NCBI RefSeq assembly: GCF_006345815.1
Contig: NZ_VCIG01000038.1
Span: 910,539-974,538 of the forward strand
Length of the DNA: 64,000 bases
Direction: 5' to 3'
Origin: Ochrobactrum sp. CGA5
GTDB taxonomy: Bacteria; Pseudomonadota; Alphaproteobacteria; Rhizobiales; Rhizobiaceae
Under the pieces are notes generated by a model. The model had not been told where the DNA came from, did no database searches, and saw only the letters and a program-made list of their open reading frames with translations. Position numbers and translations under genes: made by a program. Below are positions 49,905-60,146 of the stretch, piece after piece (position 1 is the stretch's first letter; every line of letters starts with the position of its first letter).

Positions 49905-49930
49905 TCTCCTGACAGCATCGTGTCAGGAGA
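49905..49930 (-). terminator. Terminator-like hairpin overlapping the recN stop codon
   Basis: TCTCCTGACA (49905-49914) and TGTCAGGAGA (49921-49930) form a perfect 10-bp stem around six bases. One arm includes the last codons and stop of recN. On the minus strand the tail is only TTTGCC, so termination may be weak. Confidence 0.5.
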
Positions 49931-51602
49931 CAAGTTCACTATTCTCGGCAAGCAGACGTTCCGCTGCTGCGCGTGCTTCATCGGTGATGCTGGCACCGGC
50001 CAGCATGCGGGCAATCTCTTCCTGCCGCTCGTCCACACCGATTGAACGGATTGAGGTAGACATGCGGTCTTCATCGGTCGCCGACTTGGCAATCAGGAAA
50101 TGTGTGGAGGCACGCGCCGCCACCTGCGGCGCATGGGTGACAGAAAGCACCTGCACACGACCGGAAAGTCGAGCAAGGCGCTGGCCGATGGCGTCCGCCA
50201 CCGCCCCACCCACGCCGGTATCGATTTCATCGAATACGAGCGTCGGAGCAGAACCGCGATCCGCAAGCGCCACCTTCAGCGCCAACAGGAAACGTGAAAG
50301 CTCACCACCCGAGGCGACCTTCATCATCGGCCCAGCCCGTGTGCCCGGATTGGTGCGCACCCAATACTCAACAGTATCAATGCCTTCAGCCGCCCGCGCT
50401 TGCACGTCGGTTGTCATTTCCACGATAAATTCCGCACGTTCAAGCTTAAGTGCTGGGAGTTCGGCCATCACTGCAGCTTTAAGATGCTCTGCTGTTTCCT
50501 TGCGTAAACCGGAAAGCTTGGTCGCCGCCGTGTCATAGGCCACCCGCATTTCGATCGCATGATTTTCGAGCTGAACAAGCTTTTCGGCACCGGCATCAAG
50601 ATCGGCAAGATCAATATCCATCTTGTCACGCAGTGCAGGCAATCCCTCTACCGCGACAGAATATTTGCGCGCAGCAGCACGCAAAGCAAAAAGCCGCTCT
50701 TCGACCTGCTCCAGCACACGCGGATCGAAATCGATTTCGCGCATGGCATGATCAATACCGTCCTGCGCAAGGGCCAAACTGTTGAGCGCCTCGTCTATTG
50801 CCTTGCAAACCGGCTCCAGCAAATGCGGCGCTTCCGGAATTTTGCGTTCCAAACGGCGCACAAGACTCGCCAGAGACGGTACAGGTGATCCGTGCCCTGA
50901 CAACAACTCACCAGCTTCGTTCACATCACCGGCGATTTTTTCGGATTTCATCATGATCGCACGACGTTCAGCGAGTTCTTCTTCTTCGCCGGGTTGCGGA
51001 TCAAGCTTGGTCAGTTCTTCAACCGAAGAACGCAGATAATCGCCTTCACGCTCGGCCTGCTCGACGCGGGCACGATGCTTGGCAAGTGCGGTTTCCGCAT
51101 CGCGCCAAGCCCTATAGCGTTCGCGAACCAATGCGGCCTCTTGCTCGAGACCACCGAAAGCATCAAGCAATGTACGGTGAAGATCGGTATCGATCAGTGC
51201 GCGATCATCATGCTGACCGTGGATTTCCACCAGCCTGCGCCCAAGGTCACGAAGAAGCGCGACACTTGCCGCCTGATCGTTGATAAAGACGCGCGTTCGA
51301 CCATCGCCCATCTGCAAACGGCGCAGAATGATGTCACCATCATCGTCAAAACCGTTGTCACGCAGAAAAATCCGAGCCGGATGCGCGCCCGGCACATCGA
51401 ACACCGCCGTCACCTGCCCCTGATCTGCACCGTGACGCACCAACGAAGCATCGCCACGTGCGCCAAGCGCCAGCGAAAGCGAATCAAGCAGGATAGACTT
51501 GCCCGCGCCGGTTTCGCCGGTAAGCACGGACAAGCCCGTCTTGAACTCAATGTCGAGCCTTTCAATCAGAACAATATCGCGGATCGACAGATGCGACAGC
51601 AT
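49923..51602 (-). CDS. recN: DNA repair protein RecN
   Basis: 559-residue SMC-like ATPase for double-strand break repair. The N-terminus MLSHLSIRDIVLIERLDIEF is followed by Walker A GETGAGKS at 29-36; LVEIHGQHDDRAL is the RecN Q-loop/His region; central residues form coiled coil; VASGGELSRFLLALKVAL is the ABC signature and PTLVFDEIDTGVGGAVADAI is Walker B. It starts 12 bases after bamD ends and probably shares its transcript. Confidence 0.95.
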   Translation of the reverse strand: MLSHLSIRDIVLIERLDIEFKTGLSVLTGETGAGKSILLDSLSLALGARGDASLVRHGADQGQVTAVFDVPGAHPARIFLRDNGFDDDGDIILRRLQMGDGRTRVFINDQAASVALLRDLGRRLVEIHGQHDDRALIDTDLHRTLLDAFGGLEQEAALVRERYRAWRDAETALAKHRARVEQAEREGDYLRSSVEELTKLDPQPGEEEELAERRAIMMKSEKIAGDVNEAGELLSGHGSPVPSLASLVRRLERKIPEAPHLLEPVCKAIDEALNSLALAQDGIDHAMREIDFDPRVLEQVEERLFALRAAARKYSVAVEGLPALRDKMDIDLADLDAGAEKLVQLENHAIEMRVAYDTAATKLSGLRKETAEHLKAAVMAELPALKLERAEFIVEMTTDVQARAAEGIDTVEYWVRTNPGTRAGPMMKVASGGELSRFLLALKVALADRGSAPTLVFDEIDTGVGGAVADAIGQRLARLSGRVQVLSVTHAPQVAARASTHFLIAKSATDEDRMSTSIRSIGVDERQEEIARMLAGASITDEARAAAERLLAENSELVS

Positions 51603-51614
51603 GTGAGAATCGGC

Positions 51615-52478
51615 TTACGAGCCGCCGCCCGTGATGAGTGCGCCGGCCTTGGCCAACCACGAATTGCCGTTTTCACGAGGCTGAAGACCGCCACTCTGTA
51701 GAAGCTTGTAGCTGTCTTTGTACCACTGGCTGTCCGGGAAATTCTTGCCGAGAACAGAGGCCGCCATCTGAGCTTCCGACGTTAGACCGAGCGCGTAATA
51801 GGCTTCGACGAGACGAGCGAGTGCTTCCTCCACCTGGCGGGTGTTGGAATATTCTTCGACCACACCGCGGAAGCGCTTGATAGCTGCAAGATATTCCTTG
51901 CGTTCCAGATAATAACGACCGACCTGCATTTCCTTGCCTGCGAGCTGGTCGCGTGCAATGCGTATCTTGGCCTTGGCGTCATCCGTGTATTCAGAGTCCG
52001 GGAAACGATCAACCACTTCCTGCATCGCAGCGATAGCGCGACGGCTGGCAGCCTGATCGCGGGTTACATCCGGTATCTGGCGGAAATAGGAGAGACCGAT
52101 GATGTAATAGGCATAGGCAGATTCTTGTGATGTCGGGTAAAGCGTGTTGTAACGCTTCGCCATCGAAACTGCTTCTTCGTAATTACCCTTACGGTAGTTG
52201 GTGAAGGCGGCCATCACAAGCGCCTTGCGTGCCCATTCAGTGTAAGGATGCTGGCGATCAATTGCAGCGAACTTCTTCGCTGCTTCATCAAGACGACCCG
52301 CGTCCAGATTAGCGAGGCCTTCATTATACAGTTTGTCGGCAGGATCAATCGTCTCGACATATTTGGTGAGATCGATGTCGTCGTCCTTGCTGGCACAACC
52401 GGCGAGCGGGATCAGAACGGCGATAGCGCCAGTCAGCAGCGCGGTTTTCGTCATACCCTTGAATTTGAAACTCGTCAT
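51615..52478 (-). CDS. bamD: Outer membrane assembly lipoprotein BamD
   Basis: 287-residue lipoprotein and essential subunit of the BAM complex. The lipobox is IPLAGC (lipidated Cys28) after a signal peptide, and TPR-like repeats follow ([40 protein letters not shown]). GGAGACCGC precedes the ATG. A Pro/Gly-rich tail ends the protein. It lies between lpxC and recN, an order well known in alphaproteobacteria, linking lipid A synthesis to outer-membrane protein assembly. Confidence 0.95.
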   Translation of the reverse strand: MTSFKFKGMTKTALLTGAIAVLIPLAGCASKDDDIDLTKYVETIDPADKLYNEGLANLDAGRLDEAAKKFAAIDRQHPYTEWARKALVMAAFTNYRKGNYEEAVSMAKRYNTLYPTSQESAYAYYIIGLSYFRQIPDVTRDQAASRRAIAAMQEVVDRFPDSEYTDDAKAKIRIARDQLAGKEMQVGRYYLERKEYLAAIKRFRGVVEEYSNTRQVEEALARLVEAYYALGLTSEAQMAASVLGKNFPDSQWYKDSYKLLQSGGLQPRENGNSWLAKAGALITGGGS

Positions 52479-52841
52479 GCGGTCTCCGGCCTTCTGGCAG
52501 CGTCATTCCTGTTTGAAGCTGCGTGCTTCTAGCACTGCACGGCTGCTCCATCCATACAAATCATTAAGCTTCAGCGAATGTACAAACATAGCTGACGCTG
52601 TTTTGGCCGTCCATAAACCACATGCAAGCGAAATCGGCAACGTCTAGTGGTCTGAAATCCGCCGGACGGCGTGTCGAAACGCATAACCCGTGTGAATTGT
52701 CCCCGGTATTGGCTACCCATATGCATAGATGCCCCCGATCAACCCACCGCAGAGCGACGCATCGACTCAATTACGAGGTGAACCGGTGAACACGGCTCAA
52801 TTAAGGCCATGCACCAATACACACTCATTTCTGGCGTGATA
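52479..52841. other. Intergenic stretch between bamD and lpxC
   Basis: 363 bases with no supported gene; short frames here show no family pattern. It would hold the bamD promoter on the minus strand and the lpxC 3' end. I see no strong hairpin terminator after lpxC, so some read-through into bamD is possible. Confidence 0.5.
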
Positions 52842-53780
52842 CTAGAGCGCCCATGGGGCAGCAATATTAGGCTTCACGGTAACAAAATCAGATGCTCTGG
52901 AATTCTTGCGGACACCCGAAGCTTCAACAATATCGAAAGCCGTCTTATCCGACAACAGCGCCTTTACCGTCTCCGCATTCAGCCTGTGGCCACTACGGTA
53001 GGACCGGAAACAGCCTATAAACGGCAGGCCGGCCAGTGCCAGATCACCAACAGCATCCAGTGTTTTGTGACGGACGAACTCGTCTTTGAAACGCAAACCG
53101 CCGGGGTTGATGACTGAGTTGTCGTCGCCGATGACAAGCGAATTGTCGAGCGACGACCCAAGGGCATGACCGGAAGCCCATAGACGCTCCACATCCTTCA
53201 TGAAACCGAAAGTGCGCGCGGAGGAAAGCTCCTTGCGGAAGGTCGCTTCGTCTACATCCTCAGCAAATTTCTGCCGGCCAATCAGCGGGCACTCGAAGTC
53301 AATCTCAACCTCAAACCGTGTACCGGCGAAAGGGCGGAACTCACCCCAGGAGCCGCCCGCTTCCACACGGACCGTTTTCAAAATACGGATAAAGCGGCGC
53401 TTCGCTTCCTGCGAAACGATACCCGCCTCATCGAACGCTTCGATAAAACGAGCAGAAGTACCGTCGAGAATTGGAACCTCCGGGCCATCAATTTCCACGA
53501 CAAGGTTATCTATACCCAGCGCGGCGACTGCCGCCATCAGGTGTTCAACCGTGTCTATCTTGGATGCTTTGGGCCCAAGCGACGTGCAAAGGTCCGTTGC
53601 ACCGATCTGCGAAACGTGGGCGCGCACTTCCGGCGCCTTGCCCTTCAGGTCTGAGCGCAGAAACACGATACCGGTATCGGCATCGGCTGGGAAAAACATT
53701 GCCGAGGCCGGAGCCCCGCCATGAACGCCGACACCTGAAAGAGTAACCGCACGACCAATCGTCTTTTGATAAGCACTCAA
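52842..53780 (-). CDS. lpxC: UDP-3-O-acyl-N-acetylglucosamine deacetylase
   Basis: 312-residue zinc enzyme catalysing the committed step of lipid A synthesis. VGVHGGAPASAMFFPADADT is the start region, TVEHLMAAVAALGIDNLVVE carries the first zinc His, and FVRHKTLDAVGDLALAGLPF the second His and Asp. The start is a TTG at 53780 with GGAAC upstream; an ATG that fits is missing. It stands after the ftsZ region and before bamD, all on the minus strand. Confidence 0.95.
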   Translation of the reverse strand: MSAYQKTIGRAVTLSGVGVHGGAPASAMFFPADADTGIVFLRSDLKGKAPEVRAHVSQIGATDLCTSLGPKASKIDTVEHLMAAVAALGIDNLVVEIDGPEVPILDGTSARFIEAFDEAGIVSQEAKRRFIRILKTVRVEAGGSWGEFRPFAGTRFEVEIDFECPLIGRQKFAEDVDEATFRKELSSARTFGFMKDVERLWASGHALGSSLDNSLVIGDDNSVINPGGLRFKDEFVRHKTLDAVGDLALAGLPFIGCFRSYRSGHRLNAETVKALLSDKTAFDIVEASGVRKNSRASDFVTVKPNIAAPWAL

Positions 53781-54018
53781 GACAGTTCCAATCTACTGGA
53801 TAAAATGGGTACAGGCCATTCAAACGGAAATTTCAACACAGCCCATTTGGCAATTCTTGCGTCTATATGGATAGATATAGCTAAAATTGCGACACGAAAT
53901 ACAGAAGGGCTCACAAACTTGTGCCACCCGAACAACACCTCGTTTCAATTAAAATAGTAATTTGCGTGGCTTAAACAAAATCACGCTTTTTAACGCCAGA
54001 TTACAAAAAACGCGGCGT

Positions 54019-54771
54019 TCAGCCCTTCAGAATCTCGAACGTAACCATTTCGCTGTCTGGAGTAACGGAACCATCGCGCTCATATCCCGCATGCACCTTC
54101 ACAGATTGAAAACCGGCAGCACGTAAGGCAAGTTCCATTTCCCATATACCCCAGAACCGGAGGCTAAAGGTTTCAATTTCGGCATTAACGAGCTTGCCAT
54201 TGGTCCAGTGTTCATAACGTAGCAGAGAGGTCGTCGTCTGATTTGCAAAATCCGTCTCCAGCCGCTCTTCTTGCAATGTGAGCATATCGTCGCCATCCTT
54301 CCAATGCCGCACCGTTCCCGCGGGAGCACTAAGCCAGCGAAGAGAATCCAGATCGAGAATGAGCCGTCCACCCACGCTCAAAGCATCGTGGAACCGGCGT
54401 AAAACCGCCAGGGCTTCTTTTGTATCAGTCACGAGCTGGATCGACCCAGCGGGAACGATGACGGCAGAGAACATGCTGGCGAATGTAAAATCCAAAAAGC
54501 TCTGCTGACTGAGATTTGCGTTCAAGCCGCGTATCTTGCAAGCGGTCTCGCAGTAGGCGAGCATCTCTGGCGAAGTATCAAAGCCATACACATCGAACCC
54601 TGCTTCCAGCAACGGAACGAGCATACGCCCATTGCCGACCGCAGGCTCAAGAATGGGGCCGGAAGTACCGTCTAGCAAATCACGATAAAGTTCGACGTCG
54701 CCGAAAGAGCGGCCCACGGGCTTATCCAGCTGATAGACCCAAGCTGCTAGATTTCCATAACGATTGTTCAT
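54019..54771 (-). CDS. Class I SAM-dependent methyltransferase
   Basis: 250-residue methyltransferase. ILEPAVGNGRMLVPLLEAGF is motif I, DVYGFDTSPEMLAYCETACK motif II, and VIVPAGSIQLVTDTKEALAV motif IV. Substrate unknown. It sits between ftsZ and lpxC, and it is not a usual member of the division cluster, so it may be an insertion. GGGACG precedes the ATG. About 240 AT-rich bases separate it from lpxC. Confidence 0.82.
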   Translation of the reverse strand: MNNRYGNLAAWVYQLDKPVGRSFGDVELYRDLLDGTSGPILEPAVGNGRMLVPLLEAGFDVYGFDTSPEMLAYCETACKIRGLNANLSQQSFLDFTFASMFSAVIVPAGSIQLVTDTKEALAVLRRFHDALSVGGRLILDLDSLRWLSAPAGTVRHWKDGDDMLTLQEERLETDFANQTTTSLLRYEHWTNGKLVNAEIETFSLRFWGIWEMELALRAAGFQSVKVHAGYERDGSVTPDSEMVTFEILKG

Positions 54772-54855
54772 TTAATACGTCCCGCTTCAACACCGGCGCT
54801 CAGTTCAAGACAGACCGATGATTCAGAATCTCTTCATACAAGAATGCTCCCGAAA

Positions 54856-54888
54856 AGCAAAAAGCCCGCCAGAAACAAGCGGGCTTTT
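54856..54888 (-). terminator. Rho-independent terminator of ftsZ
   Basis: AAAAGCCCGC (54860-54869) and GCGGGCTTTT (54879-54888) pair perfectly; on the minus strand TTTTTGCTTTT follows. It closes the ddlB-ftsQ-ftsA-ftsZ transcript. Confidence 0.85.
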
Positions 54889-54909
54889 CGACCTTGTATC
54901 AAGGAAAGA

Positions 54910-56607
54910 CTAGTTCGACTGACGACGCAGGAATGCCGGAATTTCGAGCTGGTCTTCTTCCGAAGCCGCACGCGGCTGCGGACGACCCTGATCGTCAAGC
55001 TGGCCGCGACGCGGTGCATAGATCGAAGAATCCTGCTGCGGAGCGCGGCGCTCAGCCGGGCGCATGCCAGGTTCGCGATGCTGGGCTGGTTCCAGACGGG
55101 CCGCGGGCTGTTCATCCTCACGACGCGACAGACCATGCGTCAGGCGCTTCAAAAGGCTCATCGGACCGCGTGGCTCTTCCTGTACAGGCTGCTGCGGAGC
55201 GCGACGGGCATTGATTTCAGCCTGTGCAACCGGCGGGAAATCCGAAACGGCAGGCATGCGCGGAGCAGGACGCGGTTCACGAACCGGCTGTTCATGCATC
55301 TGCGGCGGCTGGTAGCCCTGCGGCTGCACGGCCTGTGCTGCCTGATGACCGGCCGGGGCCTGCGGCATCGGTGCACGGGCAACAGGAGCACGTTCAAAGG
55401 ATTCCGGTGCCGGAGCCTGGAAAATGCGGCTCTGCGGGCGGAAATCCGGCTCGGCAGAAGCAGCAGGTACGGCTGGAACTTCAGCCTCGGCGGACTGGAT
55501 CGCCTGGGCAATCGGGTCGACCTGACGCGGCTGTTCAACGACCGGAGGACGAAGTGCGCCATGCGGAGCCATAGGCTTTGCCTGCGCCGTCTGTTTTACC
55601 GGCTGGCGAAATTCCAGCGGCGCAGGCGCCGCGTCTCCTAACTGCTTATCGATACCGGTAGCGACGACAGAAACGCGGATGACGCCTTCCAGACCTTCGT
55701 CGAAGGTTGCGCCAAGGATGATATTCGCATCTGGATCGACTTCTTCGCGAATACGCGTCGCAGCTTCATCGACTTCGAACAGGGTCATGTCGCGACCACC
55801 GGTGATCGAGATCAGGAGGCCTTTCGCGCCGCGCATCGAGGTTTCGTCAAGCAGCGGGTTGGCGATTGCCGCTTCGGCAGCAGCCATTGCACGGCCTTCG
55901 CCGGACGCTTCACCCGTGCCCATCATGGCCTTGCCCATTTCGCGCATCACCGAACGAACGTCGGCGAAGTCGAGATTGATGAGGCCTTCCTTAACCATGA
56001 GGTCGGTGATGCAGGCAACGCCCGAATAGAGCACCTGATCAGCCATTGCGAAAGCATCGGCGAAGGTGGTCTTGTCGTTGGCAATGCGGAAGAGGTTCTG
56101 GTTCGGAATGACGATAAGCGTATCGACATTCTTCTGCAGTTCTTCGATGCCGAGATCGGCGGTCTTCATACGGCGAGCGCCTTCGAAATGGAAAGGCTTT
56201 GTCACGACGCCAACGGTGAGGATACCGCGCTCGCGGGCCGCGCGCGCCACGACCGGCGCAGCACCAGTGCCGGTGCCGCCGCCCATGCCAGCAGTTACGA
56301 AGCACATATGCGTGCCGTTCAAGTGATCCACGATTTCGTCGATGCACTCTTCAGCGGCCGCTCGACCTACCTCCGGCTGGGAACCAGCACCAAGGCCCTC
56401 GGTGACAGCAGCACCGAGCTGGATCATGCGTTCGGACTTCGACATCGTCAAAGCCTGAGCGTCGGTGTTAGCCACGACAAAATCCACGCCGCGCAGACCG
56501 GCATTGATCATGTTGTTGACCGCATTGCCGCCGCCGCCACCGACACCGAATACGGTGATGCGAGGCTTCAGCTCGGTGATATCCGGCTTTTGCAGATTGA
56601 TAGTCAT
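54910..56607 (-). CDS. ftsZ: Cell division protein FtsZ
   Basis: 565-residue tubulin-like GTPase that forms the Z-ring. The GTP-binding core occupies about 1-320 ([20 protein letters not shown]; the tubulin signature [10 protein letters not shown] near 108). It continues into a long Pro/Gln/Ala-rich linker of about 230 residues and the conserved C-terminal peptide [12 protein letters not shown] that binds FtsA. Such long linkers are typical for Hyphomicrobiales. GAGGAACAAGGACCT precedes the ATG. It is last in the ddlB-ftsQ-ftsA-ftsZ run, 125 bases after ftsA. Confidence 0.97.
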   Translation of the reverse strand: MTINLQKPDITELKPRITVFGVGGGGGNAVNNMINAGLRGVDFVVANTDAQALTMSKSERMIQLGAAVTEGLGAGSQPEVGRAAAEECIDEIVDHLNGTHMCFVTAGMGGGTGTGAAPVVARAARERGILTVGVVTKPFHFEGARRMKTADLGIEELQKNVDTLIVIPNQNLFRIANDKTTFADAFAMADQVLYSGVACITDLMVKEGLINLDFADVRSVMREMGKAMMGTGEASGEGRAMAAAEAAIANPLLDETSMRGAKGLLISITGGRDMTLFEVDEAATRIREEVDPDANIILGATFDEGLEGVIRVSVVATGIDKQLGDAAPAPLEFRQPVKQTAQAKPMAPHGALRPPVVEQPRQVDPIAQAIQSAEAEVPAVPAASAEPDFRPQSRIFQAPAPESFERAPVARAPMPQAPAGHQAAQAVQPQGYQPPQMHEQPVREPRPAPRMPAVSDFPPVAQAEINARRAPQQPVQEEPRGPMSLLKRLTHGLSRREDEQPAARLEPAQHREPGMRPAERRAPQQDSSIYAPRRGQLDDQGRPQPRAASEEDQLEIPAFLRRQSN

Positions 56608-56732
56608 AGGTCCTTGTTCCTCTTAAGCCTTACCACCGCTTCGCCGCCGCGGTGTGGATTGGTTGTTACCCAGATGGTCACGCCCCAGATAATTCAACAC
56701 GTTATTTCAACAGCTTACACAATACTTGCTAC

Positions 56733-58055
56733 TCAGAAACTCTCTTTCAGCCACTGGCTGACACGTTGAATGCGCCCACCCGTACCGGTCATGAGACCGG
56801 AGGAAGCTGCTTTTACCGACCGCTCTTCAATACCCGCCACCTGTGGGTAGATCAGAAGTCCAACGGTCGCAGCAAAAGCTGCCCCCTTAGCCGCCTCAGG
56901 CAATCCCGCTATTCCTAGAGGACGCCCGATTCGTACATTCCTTGCAAGAATTCGCCTGGCAGCCTCTGGCATTCCTGGCAGCTGGCTTGCGCCGCCGGTC
57001 AAAACCACACGCTTGCCGACAATATGTCCAAGACCTGACTGGTTGAGCCTGTCGCGCACCAGTTCTAGCGTCTCGTCCACTCTTGCACGGATAATCCGCG
57101 TCAGAACCGAACGCGGATATTGATTGGGTACATCACGCTCATCGTCGCCGATTGGCGGAACGGAGATGAGATCGCGGTCGTCGGCAGCGCTTGGAAGAGC
57201 CGAGCCGTACATGACCTTCAGGCGTTCGGCATCTTCCATCCGGGTGGAAAAACCGCGAGCCACGTCCATCGTCACGTGATTGCCACCGATGGCCACAGCA
57301 TCGGCGTGAATGAACTTGCCTTCGGAGAAGACCGAAATCGTCGTCGTGCCGCCGCCCATATCGATGCAGGCGGCACCCATTTCAGCCTCGTCGCCGACTA
57401 GAGCCGCAAGACCGCTGGCATAAGGCGTCGCAACGATGGCCTCCACCGACAGATGGCAACGATTAATGCAAAGCTCCAGATTGCGCAGCGGTGCCGCATC
57501 GGCAGTCAGCACATGCATGTCGACGCCAAGGCTGTCACCCAGCATCCCGAGCGGATCACGAATACCGCGTTCGCCATCAAGCGTATAGCCGACCGGAAGC
57601 GAATGAACGAGGTGACGCTCGGCTGCGAGCGCCTGCTTGGCGCCAGCGGCCAGAACGCGGCGAATATCGGCCTGCTCGACTTCATGACCGCCCAGATTGA
57701 CGCTGGCCGTGAAGGTTTCGCTCTTGAGTCGTCCGGCAGAGATATTGACGATCAGACTATCGACGGTAAGGCCAGCCATGCGTTCTGCTGCGTCGACCGC
57801 AAGGCGAATCGACTGCTCAGCAGCATCGAGATCAATGATGACACCCGACTTGACGCCACGCGAACGCTGATGACCGATACCCAGTACTTCCATGCGATGT
57901 GTGCGACCTGGCAGCAGTGCGCCGCCTTCATGCGGGCGCAACCGTGCAATGACGCAGGAAACCTTGCTCGATCCGACATCCAGAACCGTTAACAGGCGCA
58001 CCTTGCGCCCTGCAGTTCCGCCTTGTGATGATCCCTTGCCGCCCAGAATACTCAT
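56733..58055 (-). CDS. ftsA: Cell division protein FtsA
   Basis: 440-residue actin-like membrane tether of FtsZ. The ATPase motif LLTVLDVGSSKVSCVIARLR is followed by SVNLGGHEVEQADIRRVLAA and GAACIDMGGGTTTISVFSEG (phosphate 2), and the amphipathic membrane-targeting helix is at the C-terminus (QRVSQWLKESF). Its ATG overlaps the ftsQ stop by four bases (ATGA). Confidence 0.96.
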   Translation of the reverse strand: MSILGGKGSSQGGTAGRKVRLLTVLDVGSSKVSCVIARLRPHEGGALLPGRTHRMEVLGIGHQRSRGVKSGVIIDLDAAEQSIRLAVDAAERMAGLTVDSLIVNISAGRLKSETFTASVNLGGHEVEQADIRRVLAAGAKQALAAERHLVHSLPVGYTLDGERGIRDPLGMLGDSLGVDMHVLTADAAPLRNLELCINRCHLSVEAIVATPYASGLAALVGDEAEMGAACIDMGGGTTTISVFSEGKFIHADAVAIGGNHVTMDVARGFSTRMEDAERLKVMYGSALPSAADDRDLISVPPIGDDERDVPNQYPRSVLTRIIRARVDETLELVRDRLNQSGLGHIVGKRVVLTGGASQLPGMPEAARRILARNVRIGRPLGIAGLPEAAKGAAFAATVGLLIYPQVAGIEERSVKAASSGLMTGTGGRIQRVSQWLKESF

Positions 58056-58987
58056 ACGCGCTTCCCCGTGCGGGATAGTTCTTTTTTACGCTCTGCCAGA
58101 AACTTCTTGCGCTGCTCCATGCCAGTCTCAGTTAGTTGAATAGTCACGCGATCATCGAGGCGAAGATCGACCGCAGTAATATCGCGCGATAGAAGATGTT
58201 GGCTCTGATCAAGCTTTTCGATCTGTGCCAACGCCTTCAGCGGGTCGGTTTCCGGCAGCATGATGCGCACACCATTGTCCAGAAGCAGATCCCAGCGACG
58301 GTCGCCGACACGAATGTAGGCGCGAACCTTTCCAGCCAAACCAGGATAGGCAGCAATCTGATCAACGAAACCCTTGACCTTCTTTTCCGCCCCCTCACCC
58401 ACGACGAGCGGCAGCGAATTATAACGGCCGGAGCGGAATGGAACGATCGTATCGCCAGCAGCGTCAATCAGCGACAGATCGCTGTCGTTCTGCCAGATAG
58501 CAAACGCCTTGCGCTCATGCAGCGAGACAAGAACGGTTCCGGGGTAAACCTTGCGAACCTCTGCATTTTCCACCCACGGCAGTTTGTCGATGGACTGACG
58601 CGCTTCTTCCGCGCTCAAGCCAACAAGAGATGTTTCGCCATCGAGATTGAGCTGACCGAGAATATCAATATCCGAGGTCTCGTTGTTACCAACGACCTTC
58701 ACGTCCTCGATTGCAAAACCGAGCGTGGAAGCAGTCGCCTTGACTACCTCCGACGTATGGCCGCCAACCGCCATACCATAAAGGCCCGTAGCCCCAAGGA
58801 AACCCAGCATACCGACAGTGCCAGCATGACGCGGAATGTTGACATTGCCCTGAAAAAGGCGGGCGGCAAAGCGGAACGGCTTGCGCAGGAAGCGCGGCAG
58901 GACAAAAGCAGCACCCACCGCTCCCGATGCATCACGCATCGAGCCCGAGCGCTCATATCCGTCCGATTTTCCGTTCAACGCAAACAA
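58052..58987 (-). CDS. ftsQ: Cell division protein FtsQ
   Basis: 311-residue single-pass membrane protein bridging the divisome. A cytoplasmic lead of about 70 residues, a helix [20 protein letters not shown], then the POTRA domain ([20 protein letters not shown]) and FtsQ domain. I start at the TTG at 58987, which has GGAGG seven bases upstream inside the end of ddlB; another TTG further up is less likely. It overlaps ddlB by 13 bases and ftsA by four, so all three are coupled. Confidence 0.9.
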   Translation of the reverse strand: MFALNGKSDGYERSGSMRDASGAVGAAFVLPRFLRKPFRFAARLFQGNVNIPRHAGTVGMLGFLGATGLYGMAVGGHTSEVVKATASTLGFAIEDVKVVGNNETSDIDILGQLNLDGETSLVGLSAEEARQSIDKLPWVENAEVRKVYPGTVLVSLHERKAFAIWQNDSDLSLIDAAGDTIVPFRSGRYNSLPLVVGEGAEKKVKGFVDQIAAYPGLAGKVRAYIRVGDRRWDLLLDNGVRIMLPETDPLKALAQIEKLDQSQHLLSRDITAVDLRLDDRVTIQLTETGMEQRKKFLAERKKELSRTGKRV

Positions 58988-59901
58988 GACGCGTCCTCCA
59001 CCATCCAACTCAACAATTCACCGAAAGAGATACCAGCCGCTTTGGCGATATCAGGCACGAGCGAGGTAGATGTCATCCCCGGCTGGGTATTGATTTCCAG
59101 CCAGATAACCTCGCCATCTTCAGAGAAACGATCATCGAAACGGAAGTCTGACCGGCTTACGCCCCGACACCCGATTGCCCGATGCGCCGTAAGGGCCATT
59201 GTTTGTATTTTTTGGTAAATATTTGGTAAAATTTTTGCCGGACACACGTGAGTTGATGCGCCTGCAACATATTTTGAATCATAGTCGTAGAACTGATGCC
59301 CCACCGGAATGATCTCGCACACGTCCATAACGCGATCACCCATCACGGCACAGGTCAATTCCCGACCAGGAATATATTTTTCGACCAGAACCTCGGCACC
59401 GTAACTCCACTCAGCCGAACTGATGATTTGCGGCGGATGCGCCTGCCCCTCCTGGACGATCACAACACCAAAGCTCGAACCCTCGCGAACCGGCTTTACC
59501 ACGTAAGGCGGTTCCATCGGATGTTGCGCGCCGATCTCGAAACGATTAAGGAGAAGGGAGGGAGCGACGGCAACACCAGCAGCAGCAGCGACCTTCTTGG
59601 CCCGATCTTTGTCCATGGCAAGCGCCGAAGCAAGCACGCCCGAATGCGTATAGGGAATCTGAAGATATTCAAGGACACCCTGAATCGCACCATCCTCACC
59701 GAAAGGACCATGCAGCGCATTGAACGCAACGTCCGGCCTCAGCTCGGCAAGAACGCTGGCAACATTACGATCCACGTCAACACGCGTCACGCGATAGCCG
59801 CATTCTTCAAGCGTTGCAGCACAAGCCGTTCCAGAGGACAAGCTAACTGGACGCTCCGAAGAGAAACCGCCCATCAAAACGGCGACGTGTTTTCCCGTCA
59901 T
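58975..59901 (-). CDS. ddlB: D-alanine--D-alanine ligase
   Basis: 308-residue ATP-grasp enzyme making the D-Ala-D-Ala dipeptide of peptidoglycan. [20 protein letters not shown] is the N-terminal block, [20 protein letters not shown] and [20 protein letters not shown] the ATP-grasp core, [20 protein letters not shown] the metal site. The ATG at 59901 follows GAGGGG; eleven upstream codons are dropped. It starts the ddlB-ftsQ-ftsA-ftsZ run after a 245-base gap with a terminator behind murB. Confidence 0.95.
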   Translation of the reverse strand: MTGKHVAVLMGGFSSERPVSLSSGTACAATLEECGYRVTRVDVDRNVASVLAELRPDVAFNALHGPFGEDGAIQGVLEYLQIPYTHSGVLASALAMDKDRAKKVAAAAGVAVAPSLLLNRFEIGAQHPMEPPYVVKPVREGSSFGVVIVQEGQAHPPQIISSAEWSYGAEVLVEKYIPGRELTCAVMGDRVMDVCEIIPVGHQFYDYDSKYVAGASTHVCPAKILPNIYQKIQTMALTAHRAIGCRGVSRSDFRFDDRFSEDGEVIWLEINTQPGMTSTSLVPDIAKAAGISFGELLSWMVEDASCLR

Positions 59902-59944
59902 GTTCGCATCCCCTCTGCGCAATCCCCTGCGCATAAATTAAACA

Positions 59945-60049
59945 GAATCCGAGCAACCCAGCAGCATAGGCCGCAGGCACCCGCGGCAGGAAAATCCTGC
60001 CGAATCAAATCACTGTATGGTTAACCCTAAAGAATCAGAGGATTGATTC
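59945..60049. promoter_or_regulatory. GANTC cluster and TTAACCAT element upstream of ddlB
   Basis: Four GANTC motifs (59945, 60002, 60032, 60045), the recognition sequence of the CcrM methylase, occur within 105 bases in the region between murB and ddlB. ATGGTTAA at 60017-60024 reads TTAACCAT on the minus strand, a CtrA half-site. Both point to cell-cycle control of the ddlB-ftsQAZ promoter, which is inferred from Caulobacter-type regulation. Confidence 0.45.
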
Positions 60050-60101
60050 CGTGACAAGACCCTATACGAAGGGATGAACCTTACGCGTCGCTTGTGAAGA
60101 C

Positions 60102-60136
60102 AAAAAAGCCCGGAATATCAGGTAGAAAATCCGGGC
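60102..60136 (-). terminator. Rho-independent terminator of murB
   Basis: GCCCGGA (60108-60114) and TCCGGGC (60130-60136) pair; on the minus strand six T follow. It separates ftsW-murG-murC-murB from ddlB-ftsQAZ. Confidence 0.8.
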
Positions 60137-60146
60137 AACTTTTTTA

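Noticed and set aside
52564-52770. 68-codon frame between bamD and lpxC
   Set aside because: No ribosome site, no family pattern, and unusual codon composition; likely chance.
54844-55641. 265-codon Arg-rich frame on the plus strand
   Set aside because: Antisense to the Pro/Gln/Ala-rich linker of ftsZ; Arg-richness is the complement of that codon bias.
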